A stretch of DNA of 8,987 nt from Oxalobacteraceae bacterium (GCA_947453015.1 CANGFL010000036.1:1-8987), one strand, 5' to 3'; numbered from the stretch's first letter, positions 1 to 8,212 are shown. Numbers and translations are program-made. Notes: generated by a model from the sequence alone, not told the origin.

Positions 1-402
1 CAGATGATTCGTCCTTTCCGTGCTGAGACTGAGCGCTATGGCCATTATTCAGTAGCCGGTGAATTTGTTTACGACCGTCCATTTCAGTGGGGCTCTAAAC
101 GTACCGGTCCAGATCTGGCTAGGGTTGGTGGTCGTTACAGCGATGACTGGCATCGCACACATTTAAATAATCCGCGTGACTTAGTGCCTGAATCGAATAT
201 GCCTGCCTATCCTTGGTTGGCAACTGCAACCTTAGATCCGCAATCGGTGGTTTCACATTTAAAAGCTCTCAAGCGCTTGGGTGATCCGTATACCGATGAA
301 CAAATTGCGGCCGCTCCTAAAGAGTTAGAAGGAAAAACAGAGCAGGATGCGCTAGTGGCTTATCTGCAGGGTCTAGGTATACACATCAAGGCACGGAGAT
401 AA
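1..402 (+). CDS. ccoO: cbb3 cytochrome c oxidase subunit II, CcoO (3' part)
   Basis: This is the C-terminal part of the membrane-anchored monohaem cytochrome c subunit, which passes electrons to the CcoN catalytic subunit of the cbb3 oxidase. The reading frame is open from the first base, so the gene starts outside the window. About 133 codons are present, against roughly 200 in the family. The N-terminal membrane anchor and the CxxCH haem site are therefore missing. The visible part has the typical CcoO blocks: [18 protein letters not shown], then [20 protein letters not shown], in which the Met codon at 199-201 is the expected distal haem ligand. The end, [11 protein letters not shown], is also characteristic. 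The stop at 400-402 lies 2 nt before ccoQ, and the ccoQ ribosome binding site lies inside this gene, so the two are co-transcribed and probably translationally coupled. Confidence 0.96.
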   Translation, partial: QMIRPFRAETERYGHYSVAGEFVYDRPFQWGSKRTGPDLARVGGRYSDDWHRTHLNNPRDLVPESNMPAYPWLATATLDPQSVVSHLKALKRLGDPYTDEQIAAAPKELEGKTEQDALVAYLQGLGIHIKARR

Positions 403-404
403 AC

Positions 405-593
405 ATGGACATCATTCAATGGGTTTCAGATGCACGCAGTGTCGTTACGCTGATTTGCATGAGCACCTTTATCGGCATCGTGATTTGGGCGTATAGCGCG
501 GCACGCAAGCAGGATTTTGATGAGGCAGCGATGTTGCCTTTTGCCGACGACGAATCACTTAACACCAAAGCGCAGGAGCCACATCATGGCTGA
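405..593 (+). CDS. ccoQ: cbb3 oxidase small subunit CcoQ
   Basis: This 62-residue protein has one membrane helix at about residues 12-32 (VVTLICMSTFIGIVIWAYSA), followed by a charged, acidic tail (KQDFDEAAMLPFADDE). That is the usual form of CcoQ/FixQ, the non-catalytic subunit that stabilises the cbb3 complex. The ATG at 405 is preceded by GGAG at 395-398 with 6 nt spacing. The gene begins 2 nt after ccoO and its last 8 nt overlap ccoP. Sequence conservation in this family is low, so the assignment rests on size, topology and its position between ccoO and ccoP. Confidence 0.9.
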   Translation: MDIIQWVSDARSVVTLICMSTFIGIVIWAYSAARKQDFDEAAMLPFADDESLNTKAQEPHHG

Positions 594-1518
594 TTTCACG
601 AGCGGATTCTGGGGAATCTACATTACGGTATTGACGATTGTTTCCGTGTTTGGATGTGCATGGTTGTTGTGGTCGCAATCAACCATCAAAACAGCGGTGT
701 CGAAAGATGGTCACGTTGAAACTACCGGTCATACATGGGATGAAGGTTTGGAAGAATTAAACAATCCTATGCCGCGCTGGTGGATGTGGCTGTTCTATAT
801 CACCATTGTGTTTGGGTTGGCGTATCTCTTTCTGTATCCGGGCTTAGGTACCTATGCAGGCAAATTAGGTTGGGCATCCAAAGGTCAGTACGAGGATGAA
901 TTAAAACTCGCTGATGAAGAATATGGCCCGTTGTTTGCCAAATATCAGCAAGTAGATATCAAGACACTTGCTACCGATCCCCAAGCACATGCGATTGGAG
1001 AACGTTTGTTCCTGACCTACTGTGCTCAATGTCATGGTTCTGATGCGCGCGGTAATAAAGGCTATCCGAATTTGACCGATAGAGATTGGCTGCATGGTGG
1101 TGAACCTGATGCGATCAAGACCACTATTTTGAAAGGCCGCAACGGTGCTATGCCACCGATGGGTGCTGCTGTAGGAACGGAGAAAGACATAGAAAATGTG
1201 GCGCACTATGTGCTGTCACTGTCTGACTCTGCTGCTGATCCCATTAAGGCCGCTATCGGCAAAGAGAAATTTGCTGCCTGTGCTGCGTGTCATGGCGCCG
1301 ATGGCAAAGGCAATACCGCTGTGGGAGCTCCGAATTTAACGGATAAAACTTGGTTGTATGGCGGTAGTGTTGCCACTATCATGGAAACCATACGCGGCGG
1401 TCGCAACAATGTGATGCCGGCGTTTGCTGAATTTCTCGGCGAAGCCAAAGTTCATTTGTTAAGCGCTTACGTTTGGGGTCTGTCGAATAACTCGACCTTG
1501 CCTGCAGCAAGTAAGTAA
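586..1518 (+). CDS. ccoP: cbb3 oxidase dihaem cytochrome c subunit III, CcoP
   Basis: This 310-residue membrane-anchored dihaem cytochrome c takes electrons from soluble donors and passes them to CcoO and CcoN. It has two N-terminal membrane helices (about residues 8-28 and 63-85), with the PMPRWW motif just before the second. Two c-type haem sites follow: CAQCH at residues 146-150 and CAACH at 232-236. The matching axial methionines are in NGAMPPMG (Met189) and NNVMPAF (Met277). Length is normal for CcoP. I chose the ATG at 586 because AGGAG at 574-578 lies 7 nt upstream and the protein then begins MADFTSGFW, typical of the family. The open frame extends upstream to 517, but that stretch is the ccoQ tail in another frame. 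The start overlaps the ccoQ end by 8 nt. Confidence 0.97.
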   Translation: MADFTSGFWGIYITVLTIVSVFGCAWLLWSQSTIKTAVSKDGHVETTGHTWDEGLEELNNPMPRWWMWLFYITIVFGLAYLFLYPGLGTYAGKLGWASKGQYEDELKLADEEYGPLFAKYQQVDIKTLATDPQAHAIGERLFLTYCAQCHGSDARGNKGYPNLTDRDWLHGGEPDAIKTTILKGRNGAMPPMGAAVGTEKDIENVAHYVLSLSDSAADPIKAAIGKEKFAACAACHGADGKGNTAVGAPNLTDKTWLYGGSVATIMETIRGGRNNVMPAFAEFLGEAKVHLLSAYVWGLSNNSTLPAASK

Positions 1519-1548
1519 GTGTCAATGAGTGAGTAGCAAAGGGTATCC

Positions 1549-2949
1549 ATGGATAGTGCATCACCAGAAGTCGCCGTAGTCAAAATGTATAAAGCGCGGG
1601 AAGAAATCTACCCGCGCGAAATACAAGGGCGATATGCCAGCCTGCGCTGGTTTTTTGTCTGGGCCACGCAATTGCTTTTTTATGGACTACCCTGGTTTTC
1701 CTGGAACGACAGGCAGGCGGTGCTGTTTGATCTCGGCGCGCGTAAGTTCTATATCTTTGGCATAGTTTTATGGCCGCAGGATTTTATTTATCTGGCAGCG
1801 CTATTAATTATTAGTGCCTATTCCCTGTTTTTATTCACCGCTATTTTCGGACGTGTTTGGTGTGGCTTTGCGTGCCCGCAGACCGTGTACACCGAAATTT
1901 TTATGTGGATAGAACGCAAAATCGAAGGCGATCGTAGTGCACGTATACGCTTAGATCGCCAGCCAGCCTCGGTAGCAAAATTTTCTAGAAAATTAGCCAA
2001 GCACCTGAGCTGGGGCGCTCTCGCCTTGTGGACAGGTTTTACGTTTGTCGGTTACTTCACTCCGATTACTGTGTTGGCGACTGAAGTCTCGGCCTTAACC
2101 TTAGGTCCGTGGGAGTGGTTCTGGGTCTTGTTCTATTCCTTTGCTACCTATGGCAATGCGGGCTGGATGCGTGAGCAAGTCTGTAAATACATGTGTCCTT
2201 ATGCGCGCTTTCAAAGCGCCATGTTTGATAAAGATAGTTTGATCATTACCTATGATGCGGGTCGCGGTGAGCCTCGTGGAGCGCGCCACAAAGATGATCC
2301 TGCTGCCGCAAAAGCCTTAGGCGATTGCATAGATTGCTCTATGTGTGTGCAAGTTTGCCCGACGGGTATCGATATTCGTAAAGGCTTGCAGTACGAATGC
2401 ATAGGTTGTGCTGCGTGCGTTGATGCATGCAATAGCGTCATGGATAAAATAGGCGCCCCGCGTGGCTTAGTACGCTATTGGACAGATCATGCGATGGCCA
2501 ACCGTTGGTCGGCTGAGCAAATTTTCAGTCACATGTTTCGTCCGCGAGTACTTATTTATATGAGTGTCTTGATTTTTATTGTGAGCGTTTTTTTCGGCAC
2601 GCTACTGACTCGAACACCTGTCAAGATGGATGTGATACGTGACCGTGGTTCGATGGGGCGTGAGATTGAAAACGGCATGATAGAAAATGTGTATCGATTG
2701 CAGCTAATGAATACTGATGAGTCTGAGCATCATTATCGGATTAGCGTTAGTGGTATCGACACCATAAAGCTGCAAGGAGCAGGTGAGTTTGCACTTAACG
2801 GCACGGAGTCGCGAGCAGTGGCAGTGAATGTTCGGGTGGATGAAGCTAAGGGTGAAAAAGGATCGAATAAAATTTGGTTTACCTTAGTCGATATCGATAA
2901 CCCCGATATTCATGTCAAAGAAAAAGCAGTATTTTTTGTGCCGCGCTGA
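1549..2949 (+). CDS. ccoG: cbb3 oxidase accessory protein CcoG (FixG), polyferredoxin
   Basis: This 466-residue membrane ferredoxin of the CcoG/FixG/RdxA family is needed for cbb3 oxidase biogenesis. Family members have been proposed to reduce Cu(II) so that Cu(I) can enter CcoN. Membrane helices are visible at about residues 34-50, 79-100, 155-173, 188-203 and 335-352. Extra conserved cysteines sit in CGFACPQTVYTEIFMWIER (Cys105, Cys109) and CKYMCPYARFQ (Cys212, Cys216). Two 4Fe-4S ferredoxin motifs follow: CIDCSMCVQVCP (Cys260, 263, 266, 270) and CIGCAACVDAC (Cys284, 287, 290, 294). The last 100 or so residues form the periplasmic Ig-like FixG C-terminal domain. The ATG at 1549 has AAAGGG at 1538-1543 as ribosome binding site. 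A second in-frame ATG at 1585 is less likely. The gene starts 30 nt after ccoP, in the same operon. Confidence 0.96.
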   Translation: MDSASPEVAVVKMYKAREEIYPREIQGRYASLRWFFVWATQLLFYGLPWFSWNDRQAVLFDLGARKFYIFGIVLWPQDFIYLAALLIISAYSLFLFTAIFGRVWCGFACPQTVYTEIFMWIERKIEGDRSARIRLDRQPASVAKFSRKLAKHLSWGALALWTGFTFVGYFTPITVLATEVSALTLGPWEWFWVLFYSFATYGNAGWMREQVCKYMCPYARFQSAMFDKDSLIITYDAGRGEPRGARHKDDPAAAKALGDCIDCSMCVQVCPTGIDIRKGLQYECIGCAACVDACNSVMDKIGAPRGLVRYWTDHAMANRWSAEQIFSHMFRPRVLIYMSVLIFIVSVFFGTLLTRTPVKMDVIRDRGSMGREIENGMIENVYRLQLMNTDESEHHYRISVSGIDTIKLQGAGEFALNGTESRAVAVNVRVDEAKGEKGSNKIWFTLVDIDNPDIHVKEKAVFFVPR

Positions 2950-2961
2950 ACGGAGAAAATT

Positions 2962-3483
2962 ATGACGACATTAAACGCGCTCGATAAACAGGTGGCACCT
3001 TGGTATAAACATCGCTGGCCGTGGTTGTTGATGTCGGGTCCCTTGGTTGTAATAGTTGCAGGTTTTGTGACGATGTGGATTTCATTCTCGGGCGCGGATG
3101 CACTGGTGGTCGATGACTACTACAAACAAGGCAAGGCGATTAATCAAGACTTACGTCGCGATCGGATGGCTTCGAATTTGGGATTACAGTTTTCGTTGCG
3201 TTACGATGCAGCTTCGGGAAATTTAGTCGGAGGGGTGAAGGGGCTAACGAATCAATTACCACTGACCTTGTTATTGGTTCATCCCACCGTGCCACAGAAA
3301 GATAAACGCATGGTAGTAACACCCGATTCAGAGGGACAATTTTCACTAACGTTGCCTATGCTGGAGCGTGCGCATTGGCAGGTACAGATAGAAGATGCTG
3401 CGCGCAGCTGGAGACTTCAGGGTGATTGGAGCTGGCCGCAGCAAAATAAGATAGACATCAGCCCTTTGCAGGACAAGGCATAA
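2962..3483 (+). CDS. ccoH: CcoH/FixH family protein
   Basis: This 173-residue FixH-type membrane protein is needed for assembly or stability of the cbb3 oxidase. One N-terminal helix spans about residues 19-42 (WPWLLMSGPLVVIVAGFVTMWISF). It is followed by the family signature ADALVVDDYYKQGKAINQDL. The remaining 110 or so residues should form a soluble periplasmic beta-rich domain, including LTLLLVHPT and ERAHWQVQIED, where the family usually has a similar 'W.v.....W.L.G.w' ending (here SWRLQGDWSWP). The ATG at 2962 has GGAG at 2952-2955, 6 nt upstream. The gap from ccoG is 12 nt. CcoH in other species associates with the CcoP subunit, which fits its place in this operon. Confidence 0.93.
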   Translation: MTTLNALDKQVAPWYKHRWPWLLMSGPLVVIVAGFVTMWISFSGADALVVDDYYKQGKAINQDLRRDRMASNLGLQFSLRYDAASGNLVGGVKGLTNQLPLTLLLVHPTVPQKDKRMVVTPDSEGQFSLTLPMLERAHWQVQIEDAARSWRLQGDWSWPQQNKIDISPLQDKA

Positions 3484-3507
3484 GATGCAAAGTAAGGAGA
3501 CCGAATC

Positions 3508-3747
3508 ATGTTGAAACTAGCGATGTCGGTGCTGTGGCCGTCGTTTATGGCGGCGATTCTTGCAGAAGGTTTTTTCTTTTCGATTTTTGACCCGGTCGAT
3601 TTAATGCTCATACGCGGGCATATAGATTTGCCGCCAATTGCAGCCTACACGATTGGCTTTTTCTTTTTCTGGGCATTTTGCTCGTTAGCGAGCATGTTGA
3701 GTATTTATCTATTCAGCACAGAAGCGCCGCGCCAACCGCCATTTTAA
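3508..3747 (+). CDS. Small two-helix membrane protein of unknown function, last gene of the cco operon
   Basis: I do not recognise a named family for this 79-residue protein. It has two strongly hydrophobic stretches: about residues 4-27 (containing WPSFMAAILAEGFFFSIFDP) and about 43-69 (IAAYTIGFFFFWAFCSLASMLSIYLF). The short loop between them (residues 28-42) carries Asp, Arg and His, and the tail is short and proline-rich. Aromatic residues are abundant. It is not a standard CcoS, which has one helix and an acidic tail, and it is far too short for the copper ATPase CcoI. It is clearly translated: AAGGAG at 3494-3499 precedes the ATG, and it lies 24 nt after ccoH on the same strand. Its position suggests a role in cbb3 oxidase assembly or stability, but this is inference from context only. 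Confidence 0.8.
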   Translation: MLKLAMSVLWPSFMAAILAEGFFFSIFDPVDLMLIRGHIDLPPIAAYTIGFFFFWAFCSLASMLSIYLFSTEAPRQPPF

Positions 3748-3758
3748 TCATGTCGAAT

Positions 3759-4517
3759 TTAATCGCAGACTTCGGTGCCGGCTGCCATTGCTCGCATCCG
3801 GGTGATATCCAGTAATTCGATTTCACGATTAGCGACTCTGAGTAAGCCTTGTTTTTTCAGTCGCGATAATAAACGGCTGATACTTTCAATCGTTAATCCA
3901 AGATAGTTGCCGATTTCTTCGCGCGACATACGCAACTGAAATGTCGTCGATGAGTAGCCGCGCGCTGAATAGCGTGAGGATAAATTAATCAAAAATGCAG
4001 CAAAGCGCTGCTCGGCGCGCATATTCCCAAGTAGCAGCATGACATTTTGTTCGCGCGTGATTTCTTGACTCATCATGCGATGAAAGTGATGCAGCAAACT
4101 GGGGATGGTGCCAAATAATTCTTCGAGTCGTGCGAATGGAATTTCACAGACTTCACTATCTTCTAGTGCCATCGCATCACAATGATGATGTTCTGTGCTG
4201 ATCGCATCCATGCCTAGTAATTCACCCGCCATCTGAAAGCCAGTGACTTGTTGCTCACCCGCGGGACTGACTTGAAAGGTTTTGAAATGGCCGAGTCGAA
4301 TAGCGTAGAGATTAGTGAAGGGGTCACCGATGCGGTAGAGATGGGTGTCCTTAGCGATCTTGCGGCGGCGTCCGATGATGTCATCGAGTCGAGTCATATC
4401 CGACTCACCTAATCCCATAGGCAGGCAAAGCTGATGCATGCTGCACGCAGAACAACTCGCTTTGAGTGCGCTGATGTTGAGATTAGGGCTGGGCGTAATG
4501 GCTACGGGCTGGCTCAT
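3759..4517 (-). CDS. fnr: FNR/ANR-type oxygen-sensing transcription regulator
   Basis: This 252-residue Crp/Fnr-family activator loses its 4Fe-4S cluster in oxygen. The N-terminal cysteines Cys22, Cys25 and Cys31 (in CSACSMHQLCLP) and Cys124 (in SEVCEIPF) match the four cluster ligands of E. coli FNR (20, 23, 29, 122). The cyclic-nucleotide-like beta roll covers about residues 45-130. A dimer helix follows, then the DNA-binding helix-turn-helix at about 197-225 (MSREEIGNYLGLTIESISRL). Its Glu211, Ser214 and Arg215 match the E-xx-SR residues that read TTGAT half-sites. An additional Cys113 lies in HHHCDA. No clear Shine-Dalgarno precedes the ATG at 4517. The gene converges on the cco operon. 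FNR-type proteins commonly control cco operons, but the ccoN promoter is outside the window, so that link is inferred. Confidence 0.96.
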   Translation of the reverse strand: MSQPVAITPSPNLNISALKASCSACSMHQLCLPMGLGESDMTRLDDIIGRRRKIAKDTHLYRIGDPFTNLYAIRLGHFKTFQVSPAGEQQVTGFQMAGELLGMDAISTEHHHCDAMALEDSEVCEIPFARLEELFGTIPSLLHHFHRMMSQEITREQNVMLLLGNMRAEQRFAAFLINLSSRYSARGYSSTTFQLRMSREEIGNYLGLTIESISRLLSRLKKQGLLRVANREIELLDITRMRAMAAGTEVCD

Positions 4518-4540
4518 GAAGCGTTAGGAAATAAATAGTG

Positions 4541-4554
4541 GGGCAAATTTACCC
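4541..4554. promoter_or_regulatory. Near-palindrome upstream of fnr
   Basis: GGGCAAATTTACCC is a 14-bp near-palindrome, broken only at the paired positions 4 and 11. It starts 24 bp upstream of the fnr ATG, in the 89-bp gap between the pobA stop and the fnr start. It could be an operator at the fnr promoter. It does not resemble an FNR box (TTGAT-N4-ATCAA). The A/T centre makes chance symmetry fairly likely, so this is a weak call. Confidence 0.2.
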
Positions 4555-4606
4555 GATTTGTGTCTTTGCGGCTATGCCTGATTGATGGTGGGTCGACTTT
4601 CGGCAG

Positions 4607-5916
<1,310 letters not shown>

Positions 5917-5937
<21 letters not shown>

Positions 5938-6840
5938 CCGACCAAGCCCGCCCTAAAAGTGCCAGTCTTCCAGTTATATGGGGAAAAAGGTCAATTACCC
6001 GCGCCTGAACGGATTCATTGTGAATCGATTGCTTCCCGTAGCCGCTTGCACAATTGGGAGATTAATCCGCATCGCCACCATGGCTTGTTTCAAGTCCTTT
6101 GGTTAGAGCAGGGTGAGGCCCGTTTTCAACTCGACGGTCAACAAGGTCAGCTGACAGAGGGATCGGTTTTGCTAGTGCCGCAGCATTGCGTGCACGGTTT
6201 CAAATTTTCCAAAGATGCGCATGGCATGGTCGTGACATTGGCGTATTCGTTAATCGATAGCTTGGATAGTGATTTGGCCCAAGAGTTGATGACGCTTGCC
6301 GAGCCCGTTCTTTGTGGTTTGCAGGATGTAGTGAGTGCAGCAGCGATTGAGGCAGGATTGCGTGCGTTGTATTTTGAATATCAACAACGAGATCGTTATC
6401 ACCAGGCAGTGATCGAATCGCTCGTCAGTACGACGTTGGCTTGGTTGATGCGTGAAAATTTAGCGCAAGCACGTGACAAAGTTGCTGTCTCGGTGGTGCG
6501 CGCTCGCGAACATTTGGCAGGCTTTGTTGCACTGGTCGATGAGAATTTTTCCAAGCATACGCCGCTGGATCATTACGCGGCTCAGCTCGACATCAGCGCG
6601 GCTCACTTGAACGCTATTTGTCGTCAGATGAGTGGCCGATCGGCTTTGCAACTGATACACGAGAGATTAATCCTCGAAGCCAGACGCGAACTCATTTATA
6701 CGTCGATGACGATTAAAGAAGTATCTGAGCTATTAGGGTTTACTGACCCAGCGTATTTCACTCGGTTTTTCAAACGGCAAATGGGAGTGTCACCCAAAGA
6801 TTTTCGATTGCAGTCTTCGCAGTCGGTGAATGCGAGATAA
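5917..6840 (+). CDS. pobR: AraC-family transcription regulator, probable PobR
   Basis: This protein of about 307 residues has an N-terminal cupin-like effector domain and a C-terminal AraC/XylS DNA-binding domain. The effector domain, about residues 30-110, includes NPHRHHGLFQVLWLEQGEA and GSVLLVPQHCVHGFKF. The first helix-turn-helix is at about residues 217-245 and the second at about 266-297 (IKEVSELLGFTDPAYFTRFF, ending GVSPKDF). It is divergent from pobA, as in bacteria whose pobA is activated by an AraC-type PobR in response to 4-hydroxybenzoate. That makes PobR the best assignment. No ATG fits the N terminus: the first in-frame ATG is about 100 codons in. I use the TTG at 5917, which has GAGGA at 5900-5904 at a long 12-nt spacing. 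GTG at 5929 is the alternative. Confidence 0.88.
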
Positions 6841-6870
6841 ATTTATAAACGATTTGTTTTGATGTGTCAG

Positions 6871-6899
6871 TGCCTCGCTGCCCTAAAGCAGGCGAGGCA
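6871..6899. terminator. Hairpin between convergent pobR and iclR-type gene, likely terminator
   Basis: TGCCTCGC at 6871-6878 pairs with GCGAGGCA at 6892-6899. The stem continues with TGC/GCA after a one-base bulge and closes on a loop of about 6 nt. It lies 30 bp after the pobR stop and 26 bp before the stop of the convergent IclR-type gene. There is no uninterrupted T run directly after it on either strand. The nearest, at 6920-6926, is about 20 nt away on the + side. It is probably a weak or bidirectional terminator. Confidence 0.5.
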
Positions 6900-6925
6900 T
6901 TGTGTTAGTTAGTTATAGATTTTTT

Positions 6926-8038
6926 TCAAGGCAGAAGAATCGATAGCTCTGATGCTCCATTCAGTAATACAGGTAAGAATTCGTTTTCCATTTGTTCGCG
7001 TGAAACGCGTGCCGACTGCGCGCCGATATTCAATGCAGCAGCGACCGCGCCGGACGCACCTCGTACTGGGACAGCTATAGATCGCAAACCAATTTCCAAT
7101 TCTTCTTCTACGATGGCATAACCTTGCGCAGCTGTTTCAGCCAAAATTTCACGCAGCTTTTCTTCCGACACCTCAGTGCGATCGGTGAGTGGAAGTAGTG
7201 GCACTCGCGCAAAATAATTATCTAACTCCGCTTTGGATAATGACGCTAGCATGACGCGACCGAGTGATGTGCAGTAGGCGGGTAGACGACTGCCCGCGTT
7301 CAACGCAATCGACACGATGCGTGTCGTTTGTGAACGTGATATATACAGCACCTCACCTTGTTCTAGCACCGCCAGAGAACAGGATTCGCCCACGGTAATG
7401 CTGACTTGGTTTAAACACGGTTGAGCAGAAACCGTGAGTGGAGTTGATGAAAGATAGGAATAGCCCAGCGCCAGAATTTTTGGTTTGAGAAAAAAATTAT
7501 TGGCATCGGAGCCCGCATACCCAAGTTTTTTGAGTGTGTACAGGCAGCGTCTTACGGCGGCGCGGGGGATGCCGGTTTTATGACTGAGTTGCGCAATAGT
7601 CATCGCTCGACGTTGATCGGAAAAAGCTTTGACTACCGCCAGGCCGCGTGCCATCGAGGTCATGAAACTGGGGTCAGTCAGTGCATCGATTTCTTGCGCG
7701 ATGGTGAGTGAAGGCGTGGCTGGTGCAATTGGAGTCGCACTGGGTTGTGTTGTGGTTGGTGTCGGTGTGAGTGCCTCCGTGTGATCTGTGGGCTCTTGTG
7801 GCTGTGTTGTGGTTGGTGTCGGTGTGAGTGCCTCCGTGTGATCTGTGGGCTCTTGTGGCTGTGTTGTGGCTAGTGGGGGTATGAGTGTTTCCGAGGACTC
7901 TGTTGTGGCTAGTGGAGGGATGAGTGTTTCCGAGGGCTCTGTTGTGCTTGGTGGAGTGTCTTGCTGCTCAGTCAGTGCCAGTTCAGGAGGAAAGGGGTCT
8001 GTATGATTTTCGGTATTGAGGGGAGAAATGTTCTGCAT
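6926..8038 (-). CDS. pcaR: IclR-family regulator, PcaR/PcaU/PobR type, with long Thr/Pro-rich N-terminal extension
   Basis: Residues from about 120 onward form a normal IclR regulator of the PcaR/PcaU/PobR subgroup. The winged helix-turn-helix is at about 128-180 (FMTSMARGLAVVKAF, then MTIAQLSHKTGIPRAAVRRC). The effector domain includes GEVLYISRSQTTRIVSI and GSRLPAYCTSLGRVMLASL. It is divergent from pcaI, so it probably controls 3-oxoadipate CoA-transferase and related genes. The pcaR symbol rests on this context; pcaU or an aromatic-acid sensor are alternatives. The oddity is residues 1-118: acidic, Thr/Pro-rich, apparently disordered, and built from tandem repeats. The total of 370 residues compares with about 250-285 in the family. 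The ATG at 8038 has no good Shine-Dalgarno. The next ATG (residue 126, position 7663) also lacks one and would cut into the conserved domain. Confidence 0.88.
   Translation of the reverse strand: MQNISPLNTENHTDPFPPELALTEQQDTPPSTTEPSETLIPPLATTESSETLIPPLATTQPQEPTDHTEALTPTPTTTQPQEPTDHTEALTPTPTTTQPSATPIAPATPSLTIAQEIDALTDPSFMTSMARGLAVVKAFSDQRRAMTIAQLSHKTGIPRAAVRRCLYTLKKLGYAGSDANNFFLKPKILALGYSYLSSTPLTVSAQPCLNQVSITVGESCSLAVLEQGEVLYISRSQTTRIVSIALNAGSRLPAYCTSLGRVMLASLSKAELDNYFARVPLLPLTDRTEVSEEKLREILAETAAQGYAIVEEELEIGLRSIAVPVRGASGAVAAALNIGAQSARVSREQMENEFLPVLLNGASELSILLP
7746..7859. repeat. Two exact tandem copies of a 57-bp unit inside the IclR-type gene
   Basis: Positions 7746-7802 and 7803-7859 are identical over all 57 bp. 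A third copy begins at 7860 and diverges after 10 bp. The unit is 19 codons, so copy number changes keep the frame. On the coding (-) strand each unit encodes EPTDHTEALTPTPTTTQPQ, at about residues 63-100 with the partial edges. Perfect identity between copies points to recent duplication or active slippage. Confidence 0.95.
7862..7939. repeat. Two tandem copies of a 39-bp unit inside the IclR-type gene
   Basis: Positions 7862-7900 and 7901-7939 match at 36 of 39 positions (differences at unit positions 16, 19 and 36). A degraded further start follows at 7940. The unit is 13 codons and encodes SETLIPPLATT with flanking residues, at about 34-60 of the protein. Its first 31 bp resemble the 57-bp unit next to it (shared pattern TGTTGTGG..., GTG, TGAGTG..TCCG). 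The two repeat families therefore probably descend from one ancestral unit. Confidence 0.9.
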
Positions 8039-8144
8039 AGTGATGTCGCTATGAAAATGGACGATGGGGCGAGCGACCTTGGTGGCTTATTACGCTCGCG
8101 ATGGCGTGGAGCTCAATTACCGTAGCGGAACCCAATGCTTAATT

Positions 8145-8160
8145 GACAATCGTTGTTGTC
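8145..8160. promoter_or_regulatory. Inverted repeat GACAA-N6-TTGTC
   Basis: GACAA at 8145-8149 and TTGTC at 8156-8160 are perfect inverted arms around a 6-bp centre. A tighter alternative, ACAA-TCG-TTGT, lies within. It is 107 bp upstream of the IclR-type start and overlaps the TTGACA at 8143-8148. It could be an operator on the IclR-gene side, but no factor can be assigned. Confidence 0.3.
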
Positions 8161-8212
8161 TCCATTGCTAACTTGATTCGGTCGCTAGTGGAAACCTAAC
8201 TTTTCGTTGCGT

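Noticed and set aside
517..585. Possible longer ccoP starting at the ATG at 517
   Set aside because: The added residues are basic and unlike any CcoP N terminus, and they overlap most of the ccoQ tail. The ATG at 586 has a good ribosome binding site and the expected MADFTSGFW start.
901..1206. 101-codon frame on the - strand inside ccoP
   Set aside because: It lies wholly within a well-supported gene, has no recognisable domain and no operon context. The same applies to short opposite-strand frames inside ccoG, ccoH, the small membrane gene, pobA and pobR.
3485..3514. Nine-codon reading frame between ccoH and the small membrane gene
   Set aside because: It has no ribosome binding site of its own and simply contains the ribosome binding site of the next gene. 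Most likely chance.
3508..3747. Calling the 79-residue gene ccoS
   Set aside because: CcoS has one helix and an acidic C terminus. This protein has two helices and a proline-rich end.
4581..4596. TTGAT half-site upstream of fnr as an FNR box
   Set aside because: The partner half (ATCAA after 4 bp) is absent. No complete TTGAT-N4-ATCAA was found in the window.
7746..7939. CRISPR-like or mobile repeat array
   Set aside because: The copies are directly adjacent with no spacers, keep the reading frame, and encode a Thr/Pro-rich protein tail.
8143..8171. TTGACA as a + strand sigma-70 promoter
   Set aside because: No acceptable -10 hexamer lies 16-18 bp downstream (TGCTAA is poor), and it would be almost 300 bp from pcaI.
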